Position numbers and translations under genes: made by a program. The notes beneath the pieces were generated by a model, which had not been told where the DNA came from, made no database searches, and saw nothing but the letters and a program-made list of their open reading frames with translations. Below are positions 11,550 through 22,870 of a stretch of DNA of 64,000 bases, in pieces. The stretch comes from Hirsutella rhossiliensis (lineage: Eukaryota; Ascomycota; Sordariomycetes; Hypocreales; Ophiocordycipitaceae): contig NW_025408669.1 in the NCBI RefSeq assembly GCF_020360975.1, forward strand, positions 7,750,001 to 7,814,000, in the 5' to 3' direction. Position 1 is the first letter of the stretch, and every line of letters starts with the position of its first letter.

Positions 11550-13043
11550 TCATTCCTTGACGGCATAAGTCCTGCGAAACGCTTCATCGATGCGCTCCAG
11601 GTAGTATATGCCAGTAGCCAAGGTGGACACGTCGCCAGTCGGCGTGTAGTTCTTGGCTCTATAGGCTTTTTCTCTCGGAGCGACCGCCTTCAAAACCATT
11701 CAGTACATGCACATTTCACTAAACGGAGTAACTTACTGCCTGGTATTCCTCCGGCGTGGCGACATGGCGTCGATCTAGTCGGCCTATTAGGTCAATCTTG
11801 TTCTTTATCTGGGTAAGGTCGCCGGTGGCCTTAATAGCGAATAGGGTACTAGCGATGCCACTTACGAAGCTAAATAGACTAATTGTCTTTTCGGTAGTAG
11901 CCTTAATATCGATGTTTCTCACTAAGCTAATAAGAGAGCAGTATAGGCCAGCGGTGTATATATTGCTATACTTACTAGGTCCGGCAATACAAGGCTCAAT
12001 GCGCGAAACATAGCGGTCCTTACTTAGCATTACAAAGGCCTTCTCTAAGTCTTTACTATAAAGCGACTCTTCATAGCTTGGGTTACGCAGCTTAGCCAGT
12101 GCGGTACTCTAGATGCTGTCGTTATTAAACTACAGCGCATCGTTGTACAGCAGCCGGCCATAGGACTTACTTACGAGCTTATAATTCGGTATATGGAAAG
12201 CTAAATAGTCGAAGAGACCGAGGATGCTTTTGCCGTCATCCATAGGTCTATGGCCGTTTGCCAGAAGCTTAGCCTTCTCCCTACGCCGCTTTAGGTCTTT
12301 ATAACATCCGTGGAGCGCCGAGAGATAGCACTTGATAGACTCGTGCCCGTCAACTAAGGGGTGCTTGGACTTAAGATCTGGCTTATAAAAGTCAAAGGCA
12401 TACGTTATGAAAGTTCCCGGAATAAAAGGGTCTAAAGTAAGGGGAGCATTAGGGCCGACGAGAATAGCAACGCAGTCGGCACCGCCGGTAGGACGGGAAG
12501 AAGGCTAGTTATATAGCGCAATGTCAGAGGCCACGACGATTGCATCATGACCGTCCCAGGCGCGAGACTCTACCCAGTTGACGGCGTTGAACAGGGCATT
12601 GGTCCCGCCGTAGCATGCGTGGATGGTGTCGGCGCCCTCGAGGCTCGTGTTGCCGGACTTAGCCTTGTCGATCAAGGACTCGGTGCCAACTTCTAGCCGG
12701 CCGATCGACGTTAGATTAATGTTGTACTTACGGAGGAGGGAGAACACTGCCGTCAAAGCAAGAGAACAGACATCTGCCTGTAATGAGCGAGCGAACATGT
12801 TCGCATTCCCGAGGGCGGCAGGGAAATCCACTCACCTTCTCTGTCGGTGCAAAAGTTCATGAGCTTGAGACCCAGACCGATCGTGTATTTGCCAGCCGAG
12901 ACACCATGGTATTGCTCGAAGAGCGTTTGGTCGAGACACTGGCTCGACAGTGAGCCAGAGCCTTCGCGACACCACTGTGAACGTACCTGGCTGGGAACAT
13001 AGATCTCCATGGCCTTGATGCCAACATTTTCAGGATAAGTCAT
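11550..13043 (-). pseudogene. HMG-CoA synthase pseudogene, full length with three premature TAG codons
   Basis: Four exons on the minus strand (12987-13043, 12836-12938, 11737-12773, 11550-11687) keep one frame for 444 codons, near the usual 450-490. Intron junctions are canonical (for example GTACGT...CCAG). Clear HMG-CoA synthase motifs: GVSAGKYTIGLG, the catalytic-cysteine block IHACYGGTNALFNAVNW, and GDVSTL...YYLERID near the C-terminus. TAG codons interrupt the frame at 12505-12507, 12130-12132 and 12109-12111; each sits where Gln (CAG) is plausible, so CpA-to-TpA mutation explains them. From about 12.5 kb to 11.74 kb the exon is TA-rich, while the 5' part is not. An intact enzyme would condense acetyl-CoA with acetoacetyl-CoA in the mevalonate pathway. 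This is most likely a second copy inactivated by RIP. Confidence 0.92.
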
Positions 13044-15297
13044 TGCGTCAGTGTGTGGCCTGTTTTCTCAGTCTCGTTAAGGTCTGTCGGTCGTCTCGGG
13101 ACGCACAAAATAGAAGGAGGGGTCGCGTTAGGGCACTGATCAGGCCCCGAGAGAAAGTAATGGAACAGAACTGCCCGGACGGACTGGCGATGCGGTTCCC
13201 TTTGCAACTCGAAGTGCCTGAGCCGGGGTAGTGTGGACCGTCATTGGTTCCCTGCAGCCAGCGCTCGAATAATCATCTGTCGGGTAGAGCCAAGAGCAGG
13301 GGGTGTCAGGGGCGTCGGGGTCAGCCGAATCGAGGCACCAATGCAGTTACAACCCACTGGTGCCTCAATGACTCTCTTATTAGCAAGACGCAAGAGGGGC
13401 AGTTATAATTAACTTATATATAGAGACCTCTCAGTGCCTTCTGTTCTTCTGTTGACCAGTTCCCGGGGTCTACAAGGGGTATCTACCTATATGCGCAACA
13501 CACCCGTCCTAATGGATAGACCAAGGCATGTATCACTAAGTTTATCTCTTTGAGACCCATACATCGTCCACTGTGCTCTCATGCCTCCTGTGAGGTCATC
13601 ACATGCTTCCCTGCCTCCTGCATTTGCAATGAAGATACCGACTTCCCAAAGTCTTCAACATGCTCTCGCCTGCTGCGTTTCCCACAACAATGCCCACCGG
13701 CCCCTGATTATCAGTATGTAGGGTATTGCTATATAAGTAGTAAAGACCAACAAAGGACTTCTATCATTTGCATGGGTTAAGTGGCAATCTAGGATCAGCT
13801 CAACGTGCGGTTTCTGAGTGGTCAAGGTCCCCAAGAGATATCTTGCTGCAAAATTTTGGACTTCTGAAGAGATATACATAGGGGGCGCTTAAAAACTCTG
13901 CACTCAGGGCGCATTCCCACCTGAGCTTTACCTCACGTTGCAATGAAGGCTCAAACTAGCCAAGAGTACGCACTGTCGTCACGTGGATTATATAGTTGAC
14001 TGCTGGATTTCACATGTCTGTGGCACGCAGTGTAGGAGTTGAACCCTAGATAAGCGCTTGCTATATGGGGGGATGGCCGCGCCGCTCGCGCTCCGTCCCC
14101 TGCACTACATAGGGTGGGACCTGTCCGTTTAGGGATCTTGAGCACCGAAGAGATTCACTGCGAGCAGTGCATCAGCTGCCACCTACTCTACGTGGCCGGC
14201 AAAGTACCGTGATCATGGTCTTTAACGTCGGGACATATAGCAACTTCGTACACCAACTTCGAAGTCGGTGGAGGTAGAGTCGTAGAGACAGGGGAGCACT
14301 GGAGCAGATGCCCCTTTGGAAGCTTGAGACCTCTAACGGGATAGCTGCGGCTGCACGACGAGGTTGGAAGGATGCCGACCCTGGCAACGGAAGGATAATG
14401 TGGTAGGAGCGGTCTTGATATTGATTGGCAGTTGCTTGTAGCCGTGCAGAACAAGCCAGCAAAAATGGGCCACGCCCTCGGACGTTTGTCCGCAAGTGAG
14501 AATGGTTCTGTGGCTACGGGATGAAACAAGGTACTGGTACCGTATGGTGGCAACAGAGGCAGGAAACGGCCACAGCACACCGTGTAGGTACAGAGATGGC
14601 GTATGTGGTTTTGCCTCCCTCTTCCTGTTACAGACACTCCTTCAGGCGTGGATAGGTACAGCATAAGTTCGGCGTCAGACTCAAGGGTACGAATGGCTGT
14701 CCCAGCGCTTGGAACTGAGTATACATACTTCCAGGCTGTCTGAAAATTGGGGTTCCGGACCGGAAGCCCCAAGTTGAGCAGGCGACAACCGCGATTGCAT
14801 ACACGTGGACCGATCTGGCATTCTGTCTCAATCCGGCGCGGGCCTGTGCAGTGTGCAGGCGCATAGCCCCCGAACCCTAAGAAGTCAAGAATGCGACCTT
14901 CTATAACGTTGCCATGACGTATACGCACCCGGGGCTGGACGGTACTATCAATATCGAGGAATGGCTCCCTACCGGCGACTGGAACGAGAGCCTGTTTTTA
15001 GTACCGTAGGCGGAGGAGCTTACGTTGCGGGCTGGTTTTCGTACTCTGCATTCGCCATGGCCGGGAGCCAATTAATTAATCAAAATGTCCTACCGGGCCG
15101 TTATACGCATATTCAGAGCTATATAGCCCATTCGTATACTGGATCAGTACCGTGTCTGCCTTGCTCGGTCCATACAAGTTCTGATAGCGCCCAAACCGAT
15201 TAACAGTGTCAGAATGGTCCTACCACGACTTCAGCCCGCCAACTCCTCCCATAGGGAAGATGGCATGACCAAAGTCCGCAGCCAGGGGATCGCCTTG
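13044..15297. other. Gene-poor stretch between HMG-CoA synthase pseudogene and FAD monooxygenase
   Basis: 2.25 kb without a supported gene. Open frames at 14188-14928 (minus) and 13550-13780 (plus) show no domain I can name. A 9-bp perfect inverted repeat (GAGGCACCA/TGGTGCCTC) lies at 13332-13366. The segment around 13380-13900 is lower in GC and may be old repeat debris. Confidence 0.45.
13332..13366. repeat. Short inverted repeat (possible hairpin)
   Basis: GAGGCACCA at 13332-13340 is the exact reverse complement of TGGTGCCTC at 13358-13366, with a 17-base loop. No role is apparent. Confidence 0.6.
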
Positions 15298-16552
15298 TTA
15301 TCGCCCCGCAAGCCATATAAACCAGTTGATGAATCGTAGCATAACCCGGCAGACAACATATCGGATGCCGGTATAGTGAGCTAAGCGGAGACGTTGATGC
15401 GACCCCTTGAGCGCCTTGGCAGCTCGCGGGACGGCCAGCCTGTCGTAGGCAGCAACAGCATCGTCGAGCGAGCCACTGGTGCATAGCAGGTTCGCCAGGT
15501 CCCAGCCGTCCTTGAGCGCCAGGTTGGCTCCGCTGCCGGCGAAAGGGTTAACGGCGTGGTTACTGTCGCCGACGAAGACGACGTTTCTTGGGACCGCGTC
15601 GTCGTGGGCAAAGGGCTGCTTGTCGTAGGTGGACAAGGAGAGGAAGGCCTTCTGGTCGGTTGCCTCGATGACCCTTGCCAAGGGTTTGCCGAAAATACCC
15701 AGAGCTTCGCGCCTGAGGGCCTCCAAGTCGCCGCTCTCTGTCCGCTCCGGCTGTGGCTGGCTTAGGACCCAGAGGAGGCCCGTGTCGTCGACCGGGGCGA
15801 AGAAGTAGCCGATGCCCTGTCCCGACACGACCATTCCCCAATGATTGAGAGTGGAGGGGACTCCGTCGACGAATCGGCCCACTCCGCCCACAAGCACGGT
15901 GCCATTATACTCCGGTTCGTCGTCAGGCCGGAAGCTTGCGCGCACCTTACTGTGCGCCCCATCTGCGGCGATGAGCAGATCGCAGTCGTCGGTCCGGGAG
16001 ACGCCGGGGCCGTTGGTGGCCGAGAGGTGCACGCGGATGCGGCCGTCGGCGAGGCCCTCTGCCGAGGTGCATGCCGTGTTCCATCCGATGGCTACACCGG
16101 TCTCCTCGGCGGCCGTGATGAGCGTGTCACGCAGGCTACTACGCGTGATGCTAATGGCCGACGCCCGGCCGCAGGCTGACTCGCATTAACTCGGCCCAAT
16201 TACCATCCCAGATCTTATAGCTCGTGCTGCCGTCGGCCCTTGCCCCAGCGCGGCCGAGCACGGCGTCCAGCAGACCGAGATCCCGGCAGGCGACGAGGCC
16301 GCCGTCGCCGTCAAGGCCGTGGAGCGCGAGCGAGTAGCCCTCCCGGTCAGGGCCGATGCGTCGGCCGTCGCGGTCGTAGATGATAACCTCGGGTGGATCC
16401 AGGGCCGGGTCCCAGAGCCTGCGGAGGGCGATGACGAAGGAGAGGCCGGCGATGCCGGAGCCGGCGACGATGATTTTCTTGCCGGCGAGGAAGTGGGACT
16501 CGGACTTCTCCATGGCGGGTTTATGGGATGTAGCGGCAAGACGACTATTCAC
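15298..16552 (-). CDS. Class A FAD-dependent monooxygenase, possible frameshift near 16153
   Basis: The N-terminal half (16552 to about 16156) has the Rossmann FAD motif IIVAGSGIAGLS. The second half continues one frame away to 15298 and contains the DG motif (DLLIAADGAHSKVR) and the GD motif (VVFVGDSNHAVNPFAGSGA), both needed to bind FAD. Family enzymes hydroxylate aromatic or polyketide substrates with NAD(P)H and O2. The two halves meet around CATTAGCATCACG: the first frame stops at TAG, while ITRSSLRDTL is read in the other frame. A single extra base near 16151-16155 would explain this. An alternative is a 40- or 51-base intron from a GTTAAT donor, but that removes the plausible ELMRV segment. 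The alternative start ATG at 16513 places the FAD motif closer to the N-terminus. It is next to the HMG-CoA synthase pseudogene. Confidence 0.78.
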
Positions 16553-17574
16553 ACCCGCCTGTTGACAGAGCCAAGATGGCTACCGAGTAGTACTTATACG
16601 TCTGCTATGCGGTGATCTCATCTGGATGCAAACTGACGAGTAACTTGCTGCTGTAAGTTACATGGCCCCCGCGTCTCATCCCGCGGCGAAATCATACCCT
16701 GCCCTATTACAGTAGTTTGGTAAACTAGTTGCTACAGCAAGGCGCATTTTAGCAGCAATCGCACTCTCCGGATACCCGGAGAATACGAAGCCCTTGAAAA
16801 TACTGAAACACGGGCCGCCAAGCGATAGGGTGGCAAGGGCGGCGCAGGCCACATAGCTAACAGGGCCCGAAAGAAGGGGAGGTAGCGGCGTTGATAGAGC
16901 CATCGGCCTCCTCCAAGACCCGTCAGTGGCCGAGCTCACCGCCCAGCGAACCAAGGCTCTTCAAACCGTGGATCAAAAGCAAGACTAGTTTCAAGTCGGC
17001 AATGGTCCCCTCGCGGCTCGGCCCTTTTGTCGTGTCACGCGCGTGATTGAGAGGCTTCTCCAGGTAGAAAGTAACGTCGCACATGTCAGTATGCGTCCTC
17101 CCAGAGACACTGCGGTATTGGAGCTATCCTCTTTCAGCCTGGCGGGCTAGAGGCCATGGAGTCTGTGCGAGAGAATCCTGGTCGGGGCGAATGTACGCTC
17201 TTAAGCACGCAGTTGACCTTCTTCACTTAACCTTCAACCAATGATATGGTTCTTGAAGGCGTCGGGACTCGGACCAGCTTCAAGGATGACCCTGTAGCAT
17301 GGCCGCAATGATTCACTCTTCAATAGCAAGTAACATGTAAACGTGTTAGCCCCAAGATCGAGCACGACTCCTAAGAACCAACAGCGACGTGCTTAAATCA
17401 TATAAGCCCCAACAACGTGCCCTCCGCCGCAAGTCTCCAGCTATGCTAAACTGCTCCCAAAGACCATGATTCCCCCGTTCAAGACCATGACGCCATGCAG
17501 TTATTTAATGGCCTGTTGCGCCCACCAAGGATGTCATGCCCGCTGCCGCAAACCGAGCCCCTGATGAGGGTTAC
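16553..17574. other. Intergenic, one weak membrane-protein fragment
   Basis: No firm gene. A 92-codon minus-strand frame at 16676-16954 has a hydrophobic stretch followed by FSIFKGFVF and IAAKMRLA. This loosely resembles the FIILFKKILV and AVIAANLRLS segments of the protein encoded at 17575-18297, so it may be a decayed paralogue. Confidence 0.3.
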
Positions 17575-18297
17575 TCAGAAGGGGACGCCAAATCGCAGCT
17601 CGCGATACACCTGTACCCATCTATACCGCACTCGCCGCCCGGCGCGCGTAGTCTCTCCTGCTGCGAGACTCACAGTAGCGATCACAGCACCAGTAAACCA
17701 AAAAGACAATGCGCAACATGCTGCATGAGAATTACAGATGTCAGCGGGCAAAACGAGACGAGGAATTGGTCGAGGAAGGCAAAGGGGGACATCGAGGATG
17801 TAGGTGAAAAGGGGAACAGTAGAGAGGCCCCAGGCAAATTGAACGTCATCCACGCACCTGATGACGGCAAGCGCGCATACGGCAGCCCTGAGCATGTCGC
17901 CGCACGCAAGCTGGCGATGGCGACTGAGGCGCAGGTTGGCGGCAATGACGGCCCCGTCGTAGCCGCGCGTCTCGGGAACCAGTATCTTCTTGAACAGTAT
18001 TATGAAGCCGCCGGCCAAGGAAAAGACGAGAGTGGCGAAGTCGGCAGAAGCCACGTTCCGCCGTGTCAGGGGCGGGAAGCCGATCTGGCCGCCGAGGGCG
18101 ATGGCCTGCCAGCTGTCGACGAGCAGCGCGGCGGCGGCTCCGGCAAAGCCCGGGGCGACAACTCGGCATTCGGTATCGGGCCAGCGATGCACAGTGAAGC
18201 TCATGATGAGAAGGGCCCCGAGCGCAGCCAGCCACCCCAGGCCTCGGACCGTGGCCCACGCCAGGTCGGGCCAGGCCAGAAAATGCCAGCGGGCCAT
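17575..18297 (-). CDS. Putative small multi-pass membrane protein
   Basis: 240 residues from ATG 18297; a longer open frame upstream looks non-coding. About four hydrophobic segments can be seen: LAALGALLIMSFTV near residue 25, GFAGAAAALLVDSW near 50, FATLVFSLAGGFIILF near 90, and FWFTGAVIATVSLAAG near 205. I recognise no named family. An internal hydrophilic stretch with a run of Cys and Pro (about residues 175-195) could be an unspliced intron, so the C-terminal half is uncertain. It lies tail to tail with nothing obvious and shows no operon-like arrangement. Confidence 0.4.
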   Translation of the reverse strand: MARWHFLAWPDLAWATVRGLGWLAALGALLIMSFTVHRWPDTECRVVAPGFAGAAAALLVDSWQAIALGGQIGFPPLTRRNVASADFATLVFSLAGGFIILFKKILVPETRGYDGAVIAANLRLSRHRQLACGDMLRAAVCALAVIRCVDDVQFAWGLSTVPLFTYILDVPLCLPRPIPRLVLPADICNSHAACCALSFWFTGAVIATVSLAAGETTRAGRRVRYRWVQVYRELRFGVPF

Positions 18298-19114
18298 GGT
18301 TGATTGCTCAGGCTCGGAAAGCTGGTCTCGGGGACATCGCCCCGGCGTCTGATCTTGGGATGCTGGATGTTTGCTTTGTGAGCGTGTTTCGAGTCCAATG
18401 CGGCTCCGAGTCGTTGAGTGGTGTTTTGGATGCAGTGCGTCGACCAGCTTGCTCTGCGCAGGGGAAAAGGACATGTGCTTGTGTGCTTCCACGGCCACAA
18501 GAAGAGGAGGTAGCTGAAGTGACACCTGTTCACTTGAAAGTCGACGCCGTGGCACATAGAATACAGTTCGGGCGTGCCCTGATCGGATGATTCCTCCCCC
18601 GTCCTCATCATCAACTTGATGAGCGGTGCGCCCCATGGTCTCCTTGGTGCCACGCCACGGACGAGTGTTTTCAACGCCACCAGTCTTTGCAGGAGCTTCG
18701 ATTGGACGCCCAAGCTGCATCCATGACGACTGTGAAACCCAGTCCACGAGGGCATGGCATCGAGGCGTGCTGCGGGGGCAAAGCTTGATGGCGGTAGTTT
18801 GAGTATGATGCATCTCTGAAGGCTAAGCTGCCACCGGCCCAGCACCTGGGGGCTTATGCCCCATGCTTGGTGTGCACTGAAGCTTTCGGAGCTTGAGTCT
18901 CGATCATGTGGCCCCCTGGCTTCCATGTTCCAAGGTTCAAGCCCCGAGCCTGCTCGGGCCTTGTCGCCAACTGTACTCAACGCCTTCTGCAGAGCATTGG
19001 AGCACAGATGCCCCAGAACAGCTTGTGCAAAGCGAGAAGTATCGACCATTATGACGTTGTCTCGTGTTCAATGCGGGTCGTGGCGACTGGAGACATCCCG
19101 TGCCTCTATCGCTT
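18298..19114. other. Intergenic, no supported gene
   Basis: About 0.8 kb between the putative membrane protein and the 3' end of the ferric reductase gene. Open frames on both strands here have no recognisable domain. Confidence 0.5.
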
Positions 19115-21207
19115 TCACAAGGCATACTCTTCTACGTAAAGAGAGATGCCCTGCGCCCCCGTGCCCTTGTGCACCGCCCGCTCGTCGCTCAGCCGGCTGA
19201 CGCAGTTGCGCGTGCTCGCAGCCAACTCGCGGCCTCCGCAAACGATGACGCCCGTCTCGCCCCAGGCCTGCTCCACGGGCTCACGAATCAGGGTTTCTAG
19301 GTCAGGCCTCGCCGCGTATTGCCGGAACCCGACGCCCGAGGCGTTCTCGCGCGAGTCCCCCAAGCAGGCGTTGCTGTCGACGCTGCTGATGCTGCTGCTT
19401 CGGCGGCCGTAAAGCCCGTCCGACGGCCCCGGTGCGCGGCCGGCCTTCTCAACGTCTGGGGAGTCCCTCTTGTTGCGCCGGAGCTGGACCAGCGGCACAC
19501 CTGCATCTCCCTCGGGGCCGCTGCCCGTGATGGCGACGTGTAGCCGCACGTCGATGCCCCTGTCGCGAGCCAGCTTTGCCGCGTCCATGGCCCGGCGCAC
19601 GTAAAACTCGATCTCGCCGGCCATCCTCGCAATCAGGGCCACTTCGATCCTCCGCACGCATGTTCGGCGGGACGATGCGGCCGCAGCCTCGAGCATGGGG
19701 ATCGTGAAGCTCGCCCCGGTCGACGCGCTGATGAGGACGAGCGTCTCGTACGTGTCCCACTGGGGCGGCACGCCAAATGGGCCGGAGAGAAAGGCCGTAA
19801 ACGTCTTCTCCGGGTGCCGGGAGGCACGGGCATGGATTCTTTTTGAGAACCCTCCGTGGGCCCGGACAATGAGCTGGATGCTATTGCAGCCTGCGGGAGA
19901 GCTGCTGAGCTCGTGCGCGCAGGCAATGGTGTAGGGGTGCGCCTCCAGCGGGCCGAGTCGCGGAACCCAGAGATAGACGTGCTGGCCGGCGTGCCACTTG
20001 AAGCGTGTGCCCCGGATGGTCAGGATCGTTGTAGTGCCTCCCACGGCTCGCATCGACATCTCGTGGCCGAAACGTATCGCGCTCCGGGAAGACGAAGAGT
20101 ATGGGATGGAGGCACTGGGAGACCAGGGCCAGCGCGTGTTCTGCAACAGGAGCAGCAGCCATCTGGCGACGCGGTCAAAGATCAAGAAGGAAATGGCCAT
20201 GAAGAGCAGATATCGGGCGTTGGCCGGGATATGCCTGTGCAGCAGCCACAGCATGACGGCTGCCGAGAGAACGTGCTGCAGCAGCCAGACCTCGTAGGCC
20301 AAGCGGCGGACGGGGACAAAGCCGACGACGACGGACCACAGCAGCACGGCCCAGGCGGCGAGGCCGTACTTGACCAGGGGCATGATGGCCAGCTCGTAGG
20401 CAACAAAGTCGGCAAGAGCCCACTCGGTCCAGAAGTGAAAGCCGTGGACCGTCGCGGTGACGAGCATGGTCCGGGCGACCCAGCGGTGCAGCCAGTTGAG
20501 GCGCTCATGGCCGGCGCCGATGAGCCAGCCGACCGGGTTGCACTTCATGGCCAGCAGGTAGAGCGCGGGCAGCTGCATAAGCGAGACCCAGGCGTTGCGG
20601 TAGCCGATGCGCTCCCAGTAGTAGGCGTCGTCGAGGATGGCTTCGCTGCTCATCATGTAGGCGATGACGGCCCAGTAGCCGAGCAGGACGAGGACGCGGC
20701 CCAGCGGCGGAGGCGTGGCCCATGCGAGGCCCCGAGTCGTGACGAGAAGCTGCGGATGGCCCGTTTCGCGGATGAGGGCCGTTGCCGTGGCCCATGCTTG
20801 GCCGAGCCGGCCGCCGGGTCGGGAGCAGGTGGCGTGAGTGATGGATGGATCGGTGCATGCTTTTCGCCTGCGCCGGGAGCGAGTGTTAGTCAAGCCCGAG
20901 AGAACATGTTTCCGTCGACCACATGTAGCAACGGCTCCCCGTGACGACCCAGGGGTGCCCGAAGCGATTCTCTCCTTTTTCGTGAGACATACCTCTGGAC
21001 GGCGCCGTAGTGGTTGACGGCCCGGACGGCCACGAGAAGGCCGACGATGCCGGCGGCAATGTACCAGTAGTCGCGCGCAAATGCATGGTTCAGGCCGGAG
21101 TCGATGCCGGCTGCGCCGTGCATGTGTCCCATGTCCATGTCCATGTTGACGACTGCTGTCGCGGGCTCAGGCAAGCCGGCGCCGTGTGCTGTGTTCTTTC
21201 TCTGCAA
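19115..21207 (-). CDS. Ferric/cupric reductase, FRE/NOX family transmembrane protein
   Basis: Exon 1 is 20993-21207 and exon 2 is 19115-20867; the 125-base intron starts GTATGT. The product is 655 residues. It reduces extracellular Fe(III) or Cu(II), passing electrons from cytosolic NADPH through FAD and two hemes. The N-terminus has a short Met/His tract (MDMDMGHMHG) and a membrane span (YIAAGIVGLLVAV). The ferric-reductase transmembrane domain follows with paired heme His residues (LHRWVARTMLVTATVHGFHF and LQHVLSA...LLHRHIP). The FAD-binding motif HPYTIA is preceded by HAGQHVYLWVP. The NADPH domain has LSGPFG and ISASTGASFTIPMLEA, and the C-terminus ends ISLYVEEYAL. The loop between NADPH motifs is long and Ser/Arg-rich. 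It is divergent from the BIM1-like copper protein gene. Confidence 0.93.
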
Positions 21208-22870
21208 GCACGATGGCGGGAGGTAAGAGGGAGGGGATGACCCTTTTCGACTTTACTGAGTACCCTGTCTCGACGGCTCATGGCTTGCAGAACATGCTGT
21301 CGAGATGGACGGATGGGCGAGGTCGAGAGGGTGCCGTGTCGTGTGGTAGGACGTCGATGCGATGGCCCGAGATGAAGGATCAGGTCTCGCGAGCAGGCGC
21401 ACAAACATGGAAGGAAGTACAAGAAATCGTCGCGGTCGTCGGGAGTGCAGAAAGGTTCTCTGATGCAGTCGAGAGTACATGTACATGGAGCCAGAGCACA
21501 CAACGTGATGGCAGCGTGGATGGCTTCAACCGCTTGGACTTGATTCAGGCAGGGCTGACGGAGCGGTGGGTCGGAGCTGGTTAGTCTTTGTGAGCAAGTT
21601 GCAAGTTTGCCCATCAACTTGCTCAAGGGGGTTCAAGCGGGAAGCCGTCGAGCCGGGGGCCCCTAGCTTTGCCTTTAGACGTGTTTCTTGCTGCAAATAG
21701 CGTCGACGCCCAGCCCTTTCGCCTGGAGCTGAGCCGGGCAGAGTTCGGCTGCTGTTCAGTGTTTGCCGTCCCAGTCAGCTCGTGCTCTGTGGTGTGGCGT
21801 CTATGCCTCGGGTCCAAGGCGAGAAAGGAGCTTGTTGGCACGTCGTGGGACGATGAGAAGACGAGTCCGAGCTTCACGACGAGAAGTCATTGTACAAGCA
21901 GAATGGCCGATTCCTGCGATCCCAGAGCCTGACAAACACGTCCTGTTTCGTAGCTTCTCCCCCTTTCCTCGACGCTGATGATTAGATTAGTCTGCTGCCG
22001 CCTTATACGTGGATGCGGCGGCCTGTCTCGACTCCGTACGCCCGGGATAAACTTGCTCAAACACACTCACCCCATCCTCATCGCCTCGCCTGATTGGACA
22101 CTCCACCATCTTCGGACCAGCCCGTCCAGGTCACCTCCTCCGCACGGACTTCATGTACTATCACATCTTGTTAATATACCAGAACATCGTCAAAGCAGTG
22201 GGAAACGGGCCCCATCCACGCACACCAGAAATGAGCATCTTGTCTCACATTACATTCTCTTTTCTTCTTCCAAGTGTTTAATTGCAGCCATCAGTCCCCG
22301 GGAACGTGGCACCCGCCTGATGATGCTCCCCCTAGAACACCCCCCTCCCGGCAGCCTGAGCTTTGCCCTGAGTGCAACGACGATTGCCCCCATCACAGCC
22401 CATCCGTCTTCGTTAGCAGGCGCAAACATGCGGCCAGTGCCAAGCGTGTGCCCGGGGCTCGTGCTCATTCTTCGGCCCGGGCTATAGAGGCACGCCCGTC
22501 CCGGCCTGGTCCCTGATATTTGCCGCGCCATTTCTTTCTCCTCGACCATTGACGACACTGTCCTGTCCATCTACCTGCGTCGACGTGCGGGTATAGTCTC
22601 GTTGCAAGTCGCGGCTCTCCCGCCAGCTCTACCTGTTACATGTGACCACAGACCTACCTACCTCGTACAAAAGCTGCCCGCCCGGCACACCTTTGCCTTT
22701 CTCCTCCCCTTTCGCTGATCCTGTTGCCCCTCTGCTACGTCTCCTCCTCATTTCTCCTGTCCGTCGTATCCGTACAATCCTCTTCATTCACCCCTTCGTT
22801 ACGCATACAGACGGCCGGCCCGCGGACCATCCGACGACGATCTCGGCAGCACAGACCACAGGTCGACACC
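21208..22870. promoter_or_regulatory. Divergent intergenic region between ferric reductase and BIM1-like gene
   Basis: 1.66 kb between two divergently transcribed metal-related genes, so it must hold both promoters and both 5' leaders. I found no exact copper-response element (TTTGCTC type) or iron-responsive GATA pair that I would defend. Open frames inside show no domains. Confidence 0.45.

Noticed and set aside
14188..14928. 246-codon minus-strand open frame
   Set aside because: No recognisable domain, irregular composition and competing frames in the same place. It remains possible but unsupported.
17536..20944. Plus-strand open frames of 255 and 362 codons
   Set aside because: They lie opposite the membrane protein and ferric reductase genes and show charged low-complexity translations without domains.
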